Shown: positions 49,661-56,682 of the stretch, one piece after another
Position numbering within the stretch: the stretch's first letter is position 1
Layout of the letters: every line of letters begins with the position of its first letter
NCBI RefSeq assembly: GCF_002863565.1
Contig: NZ_PGUW01000002.1
Location: forward strand, 186,001 to 250,000
Length of the DNA: 64,000 nucleotides
Reading direction: 5' to 3'
Source: Bacillus sp. V5-8f
GTDB taxonomy: Bacteria; Bacillota; Bacilli; Bacillales; DSM-1321
Translations under genes and position numbers: made by a program
The notes under the pieces: generated by a model
What the model saw: the letters and a program-made list of their open reading frames with translations, nothing else
Told to the model about the DNA's origin: nothing
Database searches by the model: none

Positions 49661-50058
49661 CAAAGCTAGCTGAATTGCAGGTTGGTGAATCTCTTAAAGA
49701 AGTTCAGCTTGAGCCTGTGTCAAGATTGGATTTAATCAAGTACGCAGGGGCTTCCGGAGATTATAATCCCATCCATACAATCGATGACGAAGCTGCAAAA
49801 GCCGGTTTGCCAGGGATCATCGCCCATGGAATGTGGACGATGGGAAATTTGGCAAAGCTATTTACAGCTCATTATGAAGAAGGCTTCATCCAGGATTACT
49901 CAATCCGATTTAAAGGGATGGTTTTTCTAAATGATGTGATCACCCTCAGGGCCTCACTAAGTGAAAAAACAGAAAACCAACTGAATTTCGACGTTGCGGC
50001 GGTCAATCAGGCAGGCAAGGAAGTCATTAAAGGCAAGGTAGTTTACCACCAGTATTAA
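49657..50058 (+). CDS. MaoC-family (R)-enoyl-CoA hydratase subunit
   Basis: A 133-residue hotdog protein with the hydratase 2 motif A-G-A-S-G-D-Y-N-P-I-H (Asp and His catalytic) near residue 30-42, then G-L-P-G-I-I-A-H-G-M-W-T-M-G near residue 50. It overlaps the preceding hotdog gene by four bases, so the two are probably the non-catalytic and catalytic halves of one enzyme. In context it hydrates the trans-2-enoyl-CoA made by the dehydrogenase of the operon. The operon ends here with a terminator. Confidence 0.9.
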   Translation: MTKLAELQVGESLKEVQLEPVSRLDLIKYAGASGDYNPIHTIDDEAAKAGLPGIIAHGMWTMGNLAKLFTAHYEEGFIQDYSIRFKGMVFLNDVITLRASLSEKTENQLNFDVAAVNQAGKEVIKGKVVYHQY

Positions 50059-50123
50059 TAATAAACGGCAAAATGCAAGCGTTTTCCATATGTTTGTTTT
50101 TGTAGCTAAAGCTGTATCACACG

Positions 50124-50174
50124 AAATAAAACCCAATGACATAAAGGAACATCCTTTGTCGCTGGGTTTTATTT
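50124..50174 (+). terminator. Terminator between the hydratase operon and the sigma-54 activator
   Basis: AAATAAAACCCA and TGGGTTTTATTT form a 12-bp stem, with further pairing inside (AAGGA/TCCTT). It ends just before an in-frame ATG at 50173, which argues that the activator starts later. Confidence 0.8.
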
Positions 50175-50211
50175 GTTTTACATAATATTAAGCATAAAAG
50201 TGGTGTTTTCC

Positions 50212-51909
50212 ATGGTTTCTTCCATATTAGAAGAATTTACAATTCCCGCAATTGTTTTAAGCGATGACGATAGCTTAATTGATTCCAATCAAGGTTTTAG
50301 GAATCTATTGGATCATCAACCTCTGCCGCATTCAAAAATTCAGCATGTGGTCTCAGAGTGGAAATACTTGAACAAAGATAAAGCCGCCATAGTAACTATC
50401 GGAACTAGAAAATTTGCATTTTTTAAGAACAAAGGGAAGAATGAAGCTGCTCATTCTACCATATATATTGGAGTTGAGACGGAATTTTTAGATGATTTGG
50501 CCAAGCATGTCAGGTCACTGGAAAAACAAAAACGTGCATACGATGCTATTATTGAAAATTCATATGACGGGATCTATATTACCGACCGGGAAGGGATCAC
50601 CATCCGGACAAATTCCGCGATTGAAAGAATAACCGGCATCCCGAAAGAATATTATGTCGGAAAATCCGTGGACCAGTTAATAAAAAGGGGAATTTTGTCT
50701 TCAAGTGTTACCCATAAGGTTGTAAAGCAAAGGAGGACCGTTTCCCTTGTCCAGCCCAATTATGCTGGTAAAGAGACGCTCATTACCGGTAGCCCAGTGT
50801 TTAATGAGGAAGGCGAAATCGAGAGGATCGTTACCAATATCCGCGATTTATCCGACCTGAATGACCTGATGCGCGAGTTAAAAAAGGCGAATGATCTAAA
50901 TAATAAATACAAGAAAGAAATCGAAAAGCTGAAAACGGCTGCCCCCAAGGACGGCATTATCTTTGTCAGTGATAAAATGAGAGATATCTACCATATGATT
51001 GGAAGGATTTCAGATGTGGATGCAACTGTTTTGCTGCTGGGTGAAACAGGGGTAGGGAAAGATGTGATTGCGCGCAATCTTTACACCAGGAGTAATCGTT
51101 CTTCAAAAGGGGAATTCATCAAGATTAATTGCGGGGCAATTCCGCCTGATCTTTTAGAGTCTGAATTGTTTGGTTATGAAACCGGTGCTTTTACAGGCGC
51201 TAACCGTAAAGGTAAACCTGGAATGTTTGAAATGGCCGACGGCGGGATTCTATTTCTCGATGAAATAGGAGAGCTTCCACTATCATTACAAGTTAAATTG
51301 CTACGCGTCCTACAAGAAAGGGAGATACAACGGATAGGCGGGACAACGCCTAAAAAGGTTGATGTCCGGATCGTTTCAGCAACTAACCGCAATTTAAAAG
51401 AAATGGTACAAAATGGAGAATTCCGTGAAGATTTATACTACCGCCTCCATGTCATTCCGATTACAATCCCTCCTTTGCGGGAAAGAAAGGATGACATTTT
51501 GCCATTGGCGGATTTATTTTTGCAGACGATGAACCAACGCTATCATTACCAAAAAAACTTTCATCCCCACCTGCGTGATTTCTTTAACCACTTTGATTGG
51601 CCGGGGAATGTAAGGGAGCTGCAAAACTTAATTGAACGTCTTGTACTAACCACGCCGGATAACACCATTACGGTTGACAGCCTTCCTGAAGATTATAAGG
51701 AAGCGTATGAAATAGAAAGCGGCCAATCATTAGATACGTTGTCATTGAAAGAAGCGGTTGAACAAGCTGAAAGAAACGTTTTGGTCTCAGCCGCACAAAG
51801 ATACCACACTACATACGAAATCGCGGAAGCCTTAGATTCAAGTCAAGCTACAATTGTGAGGAAGTTGAAGAAATACAATATTGAGGTGAAAGAAAAGACG
51901 AAGCTGTAA
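50212..51909 (+). CDS. Sigma-54-dependent transcriptional activator (PAS, AAA+, Fis-type HTH)
   Basis: A 565-residue bacterial enhancer-binding protein. A sensory N-terminus with a PAS-like region (Y-D-A-I-I-E-N-S-Y-D-G-I-Y-I-T-D near residue 105) is followed by the AAA+ core: Walker A G-E-T-G-V-G-K-D near residue 276, the sigma-54 contact loop G-A-F-T-G-A near residue 325, and Walker B I-L-F-L-D-E-I-G-E near residue 345. A Fis-type HTH closes the protein (Y-E-I-A-E-A-L-D-S-S-Q-A-T-I-V-R-K). ATG 50212 is preferred because an upstream ATG at 50173 falls in the terminator. It needs no receiver domain, so a small ligand or acyl-CoA may be sensed. The sigma-54 promoters at 53042 and 54135 are likely targets. 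Confidence 0.92.
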   Translation: MVSSILEEFTIPAIVLSDDDSLIDSNQGFRNLLDHQPLPHSKIQHVVSEWKYLNKDKAAIVTIGTRKFAFFKNKGKNEAAHSTIYIGVETEFLDDLAKHVRSLEKQKRAYDAIIENSYDGIYITDREGITIRTNSAIERITGIPKEYYVGKSVDQLIKRGILSSSVTHKVVKQRRTVSLVQPNYAGKETLITGSPVFNEEGEIERIVTNIRDLSDLNDLMRELKKANDLNNKYKKEIEKLKTAAPKDGIIFVSDKMRDIYHMIGRISDVDATVLLLGETGVGKDVIARNLYTRSNRSSKGEFIKINCGAIPPDLLESELFGYETGAFTGANRKGKPGMFEMADGGILFLDEIGELPLSLQVKLLRVLQEREIQRIGGTTPKKVDVRIVSATNRNLKEMVQNGEFREDLYYRLHVIPITIPPLRERKDDILPLADLFLQTMNQRYHYQKNFHPHLRDFFNHFDWPGNVRELQNLIERLVLTTPDNTITVDSLPEDYKEAYEIESGQSLDTLSLKEAVEQAERNVLVSAAQRYHTTYEIAEALDSSQATIVRKLKKYNIEVKEKTKL

Positions 51910-51926
51910 GAGCCTTCGTCTTTTTC
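51896..51926 (+). terminator. Terminator of the sigma-54 activator gene
   Basis: AAGACGAAG and CTTCGTCTT pair around a loop containing the stop codon, followed by TTT. Confidence 0.85.
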
Positions 51927-51963
51927 ATTACAAATCATGCATTTCTCCAGGCAAACTCTGATT

Positions 51964-52127
51964 TACCGGCACATCCCGGTGATATCCTAAATCGCAGAGA
52001 TATCGGCTAAATTCAAATTATATCAGCTGAATTTCAAATATACCGGCCAAAACTAAAATATATCAGCCAAATACAAAATATATCGAAAAATCCCGGAGAC
52101 ATCAGTCTAATCTCAGATATTCAGTTA
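51964..52127. repeat. Degenerate tandem repeat with 20-bp period
   Basis: Units beginning TATC/TACC follow one another. From 52001 to 52080 four units are exactly 20 bp each: tatcggctaaattcaaatta, tatcagctgaatttcaaata, taccggccaaaactaaaata, tatcagccaaatacaaaata. Shorter, more diverged units of 18-19 bp lie on both sides. The consensus is TATCRGCYAAATWCAAAWTA. It fills the space between the activator gene and the aldolase-like gene and does not encode protein. Confidence 0.8.
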
Positions 52128-52135
52128 GTAATCAT

Positions 52136-52903
52136 TTAATTCAGTAAATCAGGCTGTTCCTTCACAATACGGTTCCACAATGGCTGGAATTGAAACCAGC
52201 CGGCCTGGGTAGTCCCGACTTGGCCTCTGGTAACCTCAGCATTTTCAGGGTCAATTAACACAGGAGTGCCCGCTGATTCGGCAAGCAGCTGCGCCTGGCA
52301 TGAACGTTCCATCGTAATAAACCACCAGGCAGCTTCATCGACCGTTTTCCCGACTGTCAGCAAGCCATGGTTCCTTAATATGCACGCTTTATTATTTGAG
52401 AGCGCTTTCCCGATTCGCCGCCCCTCTTCAATGTCGTGAACAACACCTGTATAATCATCGAATAAGGAGTGATCATCGTAAAAAGCACAGGCATCCTGCG
52501 TGATCGGATCAAGCAAGCGGCCGAGGGAAGACCAAGACTTCCCATAAACTGAATGGGCATGGGCTGCAGCTATTACATCCGGACGGGCGGCATGCACCTG
52601 TGAGTGGATTGCGAAAGCCGCACGGTTAACAGGCATGTTTCCTTCCACAACCTCTCCTTCATGATTACAAAGGATCAAATCCGATGCCTTAATCAGGCTA
52701 AAATGCACACCAAACGGGTTAACCCAGAAGTGATCCTTTTTTTCAGGATCTCTTGCAGTGATATGTCCGGCAACCCCTTCATCAAAACCAAACTTAGAAA
52801 ATAAACGAAATGCCGCAGCCAGCTTTTGTTTCAAGTGCTGCCTTTCCTCTTCCGCTGAAGAAAAAACAGGCGGGTGCATGCTCACCAACAAATTTGAAGC
52901 CAT
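52136..52903 (-). CDS. Class II aldolase/adducin family protein
   Basis: A protein of about 255 residues of the fuculose-aldolase/adducin fold. Zinc histidine motif: A-A-A-H-A-H-S-V-Y-G near residue 125, with a further histidine in L-R-N-H-G-L-L near residue 187. The acidic residue in N-R-A-A-F-A-I-H-S near residue 105 differs from the usual E-x-x-x-H order. ATG 52903 has AAAGGAATG upstream and is preferred to an in-frame ATG at 52948, which lies inside the divergent control region. It may be a lyase or decarboxylase acting on a hydroxy acid. It is divergent from the ketopantoate-reductase-like gene. Confidence 0.85.
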   Translation of the reverse strand: MASNLLVSMHPPVFSSAEEERQHLKQKLAAAFRLFSKFGFDEGVAGHITARDPEKKDHFWVNPFGVHFSLIKASDLILCNHEGEVVEGNMPVNRAAFAIHSQVHAARPDVIAAAHAHSVYGKSWSSLGRLLDPITQDACAFYDDHSLFDDYTGVVHDIEEGRRIGKALSNNKACILRNHGLLTVGKTVDEAAWWFITMERSCQAQLLAESAGTPVLIDPENAEVTRGQVGTTQAGWFQFQPLWNRIVKEQPDLLN

Positions 52904-52924
52904 TTTCTCATTCCTTTCTCTAAA

Positions 52925-52946
52925 GCTTATCGAACCTGCGATAAGC
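52925..52946. promoter_or_regulatory. Perfect 8-bp-arm inverted repeat in the divergent aldolase/reductase region
   Basis: GCTTATCG-AACCTG-CGATAAGC. It lies about 96 bp upstream of the sigma-54 -24 element at 53042 and 22 bp before the aldolase start, a position that suits an enhancer-binding site or an operator. Confidence 0.5.
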
Positions 52947-53041
52947 ATTTTATGTTCTACATTTCTATTTATTTTCCATAACCCTACTAAAACCCTCCTG
53001 TTATTTTCTTATTTTTTCGAATTTTTGATTTTCTTAGTATC

Positions 53042-53057
53042 TGGCACGAAAATTGCA
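53042..53057 (+). promoter_or_regulatory. Sigma-54 promoter of the ketopantoate-reductase-like gene
   Basis: TGGCAC-GAAAA-TTGCA fits the sigma-54 consensus TGGCAC-N5-TTGCW perfectly. Transcription would start about 12 bases after it, near 53069, and the TTG start codon is at 53097. Confidence 0.85.
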
Positions 53058-53096
53058 TTTAAAAATGTTGAAGATATTAAAAATGGAGGGATCGGT

Positions 53097-54032
53097 TTGA
53101 AAATTGGAGTTGCAGGGGCAGGAGCCGTGGGAGGTTATTTCGGAGCTAAATTGGCTAATGCAGGACATTCTGTTGTTTTTTTAGCCAGGGGTAGGCACTA
53201 TGAAAAAATGCATGAAAAGGGGCTTCAGATTAAAAGCGAAACAGAGAATTTTCACGTGGACGGGACGTTTACTGATCAGTATGAGGACTTTGAGGGAGTA
53301 GATTTGGTTTTATTCTCTGTAAAATCCATAGATACGCAAGAAACTGCCAGGAAGCTGCTTCCCTATTTGAAGGAAGACACCCTCATTTTGACGCTCCAAA
53401 ATGGAGTAGATAATGAGGAAACCTTAAGTGAGATTTTTGGAAAGGAACGAATATTGTCAGCTGCTACCTATATTCAGAGCTCTATCAAAGAGCCAGGAGT
53501 CGTCGAACATATTGGGATGATTCCTCGCTTGGTGATCGGTTCTTTGGAAAGTAATGGACTAAACCATGCCGAAAAAGTAGCCACCCTTTTTCAAAACGCA
53601 GGAATCGAAACATATCAATCTAGCAATATCATGAATCAAAAGTGGAAGAAATTACTTTGGAATGTCACATTCAATCCATTGTCCGCGGTTGCTGGGACCC
53701 AAGTTGGAGAAATATTGGACGATGCGGGCTTACGAGTCACCGCCGAAAGCATATGTAAAGAAGCTATCTCAGTCGCTAACCGGATGGAAAATGATTTCGA
53801 CGTAAATTTTTATGAAACCATTATGGAACAAGGAAAAATCGCGAGAAATCATAAAACCTCTATGCTTCAGGATAAGCTGAGTGGAAAACAGATGGAGTAT
53901 GAATCAATTTGTGGCTACATCGTTAAAAAAGGGCAGGAGTTAGACGTTTCGACACCAGTACTAGAAACCATCTATTCTCTTTTAAAGTTCTCTGACTCTG
54001 CTAAATTAGAAAAAAATCAAAAAGTAAATTAA
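53097..54032 (+). CDS. Ketopantoate reductase family (ApbA/PanE) protein
   Basis: A 311-residue NAD(P)H-dependent 2-oxoacid reductase. The Rossmann motif G-A-G-A-V-G-G-Y-F-G lies at residues 7-16 and the catalytic lysine block K-K-L-L-W-N-V-T-F-N-P near residue 180 (KxxxNxxxNP). TTG 53097 has GGAGGG five to six bases upstream; a longer open frame from 52758 crosses the sigma-54 promoter and is not used. PanE homologues outside pantothenate loci often reduce other 2-oxo acids. With a sigma-54 promoter and acyl-CoA genes around it, a catabolic role is likelier than pantothenate synthesis. Confidence 0.9.
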   Translation: MKIGVAGAGAVGGYFGAKLANAGHSVVFLARGRHYEKMHEKGLQIKSETENFHVDGTFTDQYEDFEGVDLVLFSVKSIDTQETARKLLPYLKEDTLILTLQNGVDNEETLSEIFGKERILSAATYIQSSIKEPGVVEHIGMIPRLVIGSLESNGLNHAEKVATLFQNAGIETYQSSNIMNQKWKKLLWNVTFNPLSAVAGTQVGEILDDAGLRVTAESICKEAISVANRMENDFDVNFYETIMEQGKIARNHKTSMLQDKLSGKQMEYESICGYIVKKGQELDVSTPVLETIYSLLKFSDSAKLEKNQKVN

Positions 54033-54034
54033 CC

Positions 54035-54050
54035 AATTCAAAAATGAATC
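54035..54050 (+). promoter_or_regulatory. Inverted repeat, enhancer candidate 1 of the sigma-54 promoter at 54135
   Basis: AATTCA-AAAA-TGAATC. A second copy, AATTCA-ATAA-TGAATT, lies 44 bp downstream. It begins three bases after the preceding stop codon. Confidence 0.55.
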
Positions 54051-54078
54051 ACGATATAATGGGGATTTCGACAAAATT

Positions 54079-54094
54079 AATTCAATAATGAATT
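54079..54094 (+). promoter_or_regulatory. Inverted repeat, enhancer candidate 2 of the sigma-54 promoter at 54135
   Basis: AATTCA-ATAA-TGAATT, perfectly palindromic in its 6-bp arms. Its centre lies 44 bp, about four helical turns, from that of the first copy, so both sites face the same side of the helix. Confidence 0.55.
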
Positions 54095-54134
54095 ATTTCT
54101 GTGTGAAAACCCATTCAATTATAGATATTATCAT

Positions 54135-54150
54135 TGGCACGAAACTTGCA
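54135..54150 (+). promoter_or_regulatory. Sigma-54 promoter of the acyl-CoA dehydrogenase-MFS-ligase operon
   Basis: TGGCAC-GAAAC-TTGCA, a perfect -24/-12 element 41 bp before the ATG at 54191. Confidence 0.9.
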
Positions 54151-54190
54151 TAATAAATTGTCGTAAATACATAGAAAAGGAGATAGAAAA

Positions 54191-55339
54191 ATGGCAGTAG
54201 AACTTTCAAATGAATTAGACCAAATGAAATGGATGATCCGCAATTTTGTAGACAACGAGGTTGAACCGTATGCGGCCCAAATCGAAGAAGAGGATGCGAT
54301 TCCGCAGCATCTTGTTGAAAAGGCAAAAGAACTCGGACTTTTTGGAATGAGTATTCCTGAGGAATACGGTGGAATCGGCCTCGGGGCAGTCGGAAAAGCG
54401 GTTGTATTGGAGCAATTAGGCCGGACACATAATGGATACGTATCCCTCATAAGTGCCCACACAGGTATCGGAAGTACCGGTTTAGTAAAGCTGGCTTCAG
54501 AATCCTTGAAGAGAAAATATTTGCCCGACATGGCGGCCGGGAACAAAATCGCAGCTTTTGCTTTATCTGAACCTGGTGCCGGCTCTGACGCCACGAATCT
54601 ATCAACTGTTGCTGAGAAAAAAGGCGATCAATGGATTGTAAACGGTACCAAGCATTTTATTACCAATGGGCCGGTTGCCGATGTGTTTACGGTCTTTGCC
54701 GTAACAGATAAAGAGAAGGGCGCAAAAGGCGGGATTACAGCCTTCTTGATTGAAAAGGACTTCCCTGGATTGATTGTCGGCAAAAAAGATAAAAAAATGG
54801 GTCTGCGCGGTTCTTATACAAGCCAGATAATCTTTGAAGATTGTATCGTTCCCGACTCCAACGTCATCGGGGAAGTAGGCATGGGTTATATGTCCGCCTT
54901 GAAAATATTAGCTGAAGGGCGAGTAGGCCTGGCTGCCCGCTCTGTTGGTTCCAGCGAGAAACTAATTGAGCTCTCTGCTTCTTATGCAAAAGAAAGGATC
55001 CAATTTGGTAAACCGATTGCCTCAAACCAGGCCATTCAATGGATGCTGGCAGACATGGCAACGGAAACCGCTGCTGCAAGGGCCCTTACGATGGAAGCAG
55101 CAAAAATGATCGATGAAGGTAAGAAAGTCATAAAAGAAGCATCAATGGCCAAATTGTTTGCTTCCGATGTATTTAATAGGGTAGCAGACAAGGCTGTTCA
55201 AATTCATGGCGGCATGGGATACATGGCTGAATACCCGGTTGAACGTTTTTACCGTGATGCAAGGATTACCAAAATCTATGAAGGCACAAATGAAATCCAA
55301 CGCCTAATCATTGCGCGAAATGTCTTGGAGGAAAATTAA
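54191..55339 (+). CDS. Acyl-CoA dehydrogenase (FAD)
   Basis: A 382-residue enzyme with F-A-L-S-E-P-G-A-G-S-D near residue 122, W-I-V-N-G-T-K-H-F-I-T near residue 148, and Q-I-H-G-G-M-G-Y near residue 336. The catalytic glutamate is present in K-I-Y-E-G-T-N-E-I-Q near residue 361. ATG 54191 follows AAGGAGATAG. It heads a sigma-54-controlled operon with an MFS carrier, an acyl-CoA ligase, a second dehydrogenase and a thiolase. That set suffices to import an acid, activate it and begin beta-oxidation. Confidence 0.92.
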   Translation: MAVELSNELDQMKWMIRNFVDNEVEPYAAQIEEEDAIPQHLVEKAKELGLFGMSIPEEYGGIGLGAVGKAVVLEQLGRTHNGYVSLISAHTGIGSTGLVKLASESLKRKYLPDMAAGNKIAAFALSEPGAGSDATNLSTVAEKKGDQWIVNGTKHFITNGPVADVFTVFAVTDKEKGAKGGITAFLIEKDFPGLIVGKKDKKMGLRGSYTSQIIFEDCIVPDSNVIGEVGMGYMSALKILAEGRVGLAARSVGSSEKLIELSASYAKERIQFGKPIASNQAIQWMLADMATETAAARALTMEAAKMIDEGKKVIKEASMAKLFASDVFNRVADKAVQIHGGMGYMAEYPVERFYRDARITKIYEGTNEIQRLIIARNVLEEN

Positions 55340-55389
55340 TCCCTTTGATACTAGATTGATAAATCAACAAAAAATAGGAGGGATTCTTC

Positions 55390-56652
55390 ATGCGTTGGGC
55401 CATCCTGGTACTCTTATTTTTAGGCATGATTATAAACTTTGCAGATAAATCCATTATCGGGCTTGCAGCTGTTCCCATCATGAAGGAATTTGGCCTTTCG
55501 AATGTGCAATGGGGCCTTGTTGGCAGCAGTTACTACTGGTTGTATCCCGTGACGGGGATTGTCGGGGCTGCGTGGGCTGACCGGATTGGCGCTAAAAAAA
55601 TGTTGGGGCTCCTTATGCTTACTTGGGCAGTATTGCAGTTTGGAGTCCTGGGGATTACAGGGCTGGCACTTTTGGTTGTCTATCGAGTGTTTCTGGGTGC
55701 GTTTGAAGGACCATTCAGTCCAATCGCTTATAGCCATGCAAACAACTGGTTTCCGCCGAAGCTGAGAGCCTTTGCCAATTCTGTTGTTGTTTCTGGTGCG
55801 ACAGTTGGAGCAATGGTAGTTGCACCCCTGCTTGTGGCAGCGATAAGTATATTTGGTTGGCGTTGGGCTTTTGCATTTCTAGGAATTGCGAGCATCGTTT
55901 GGTTCGCGTTGATTCAAATTACGCCGGAGATACCCAAGGATCTAGAAGAAAAGCAGTCAGCGTCTAAGAAAAAGCTGGAGAAGCTTAATCTCAAGTCTTT
56001 TCTCATTTTGCTTTCTTCTCCTTCGGCTCTTTTTACAACACTAGCCTATTTTTCCACTTACATTTTTGTAGTGTGGATTTCCGTTTGGCTGCCCGTTTAT
56101 TTAGTAAAAGTAATTAAGATGTCTTCCGTACAGATGGGATATGCCATTGCCGGTATCGGAATTGCATCAGTAGCGGTATACGTTGGTATTTCCATGATTT
56201 CAGACCGCCTATTCAAGCGCAATCAGAACTGGAGAATTTCAAGAGTTTATGTAGTTGGCGGATCCATGATAGCGGGAGCTTTAATAATGGCTTCAGTAAT
56301 CATTTTCCCTAATCCTGTTTGGGTGGTAACGGCTATGTGCCTAGCGAAGGGTTTGACTTACGCTATTTTACCGATCGGTCCGACCATCGTCATTCATTTA
56401 ATGCCGGAACGGGGCAGTTTGATGACAAGCATTTTAACCTCCTCAGGCAATATTGCCGGAATTATTGGGCCAATGCTGACCGGGTTCGTTATCGATCTGG
56501 CGGGGGATAATACGGCACTTGGCTTTAACCAGTCCATATTATTCATGGGTGTAATGATTTTGTTATTTTCCGTACTGTTTTCTGTGTATGTAAATCCGGA
56601 TCGAACCAACATGGCGGCTGCAAATGATTCGGGCAGGAGAATGGATGCATAG
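55390..56652 (+). CDS. Major facilitator superfamily transporter (anion:cation symporter type)
   Basis: A 420-residue carrier with 12 hydrophobic segments and a central polar loop near residues 180-200 (D-L-E-E-K-Q-S-A-S-K-K-K). The start N-F-A-D-K-S-I-I-G-L-A near residue 17 and the loop 2-3 motif W-A-D-R-I-G-A-K-K near residue 62 are typical of the MFS; the G-A-F-E-G-P-F-S-P block fits the ACS branch that imports organic acids. It lies 50 bp after an acyl-CoA dehydrogenase and 30 bp before the ligase, so it probably brings in the acid that the ligase activates. Confidence 0.88.
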   Translation: MRWAILVLLFLGMIINFADKSIIGLAAVPIMKEFGLSNVQWGLVGSSYYWLYPVTGIVGAAWADRIGAKKMLGLLMLTWAVLQFGVLGITGLALLVVYRVFLGAFEGPFSPIAYSHANNWFPPKLRAFANSVVVSGATVGAMVVAPLLVAAISIFGWRWAFAFLGIASIVWFALIQITPEIPKDLEEKQSASKKKLEKLNLKSFLILLSSPSALFTTLAYFSTYIFVVWISVWLPVYLVKVIKMSSVQMGYAIAGIGIASVAVYVGISMISDRLFKRNQNWRISRVYVVGGSMIAGALIMASVIIFPNPVWVVTAMCLAKGLTYAILPIGPTIVIHLMPERGSLMTSILTSSGNIAGIIGPMLTGFVIDLAGDNTALGFNQSILFMGVMILLFSVLFSVYVNPDRTNMAAANDSGRRMDA

Positions 56653-56682
56653 TTTTGAATAAATAAAGGAGGAGGGTTTTCT

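Noticed and set aside
51964-52127. CRISPR array
   Set aside because: The repeat units are contiguous and degenerate, with no spacers of constant length and no cas genes in the window.
52758-53096. In-frame N-terminal extension of the ketopantoate-reductase-like gene
   Set aside because: It would cross the divergent control region, the sigma-54 promoter and the aldolase gene start. The TTG at 53097 has a good ribosome site and gives the normal Rossmann N-terminus.
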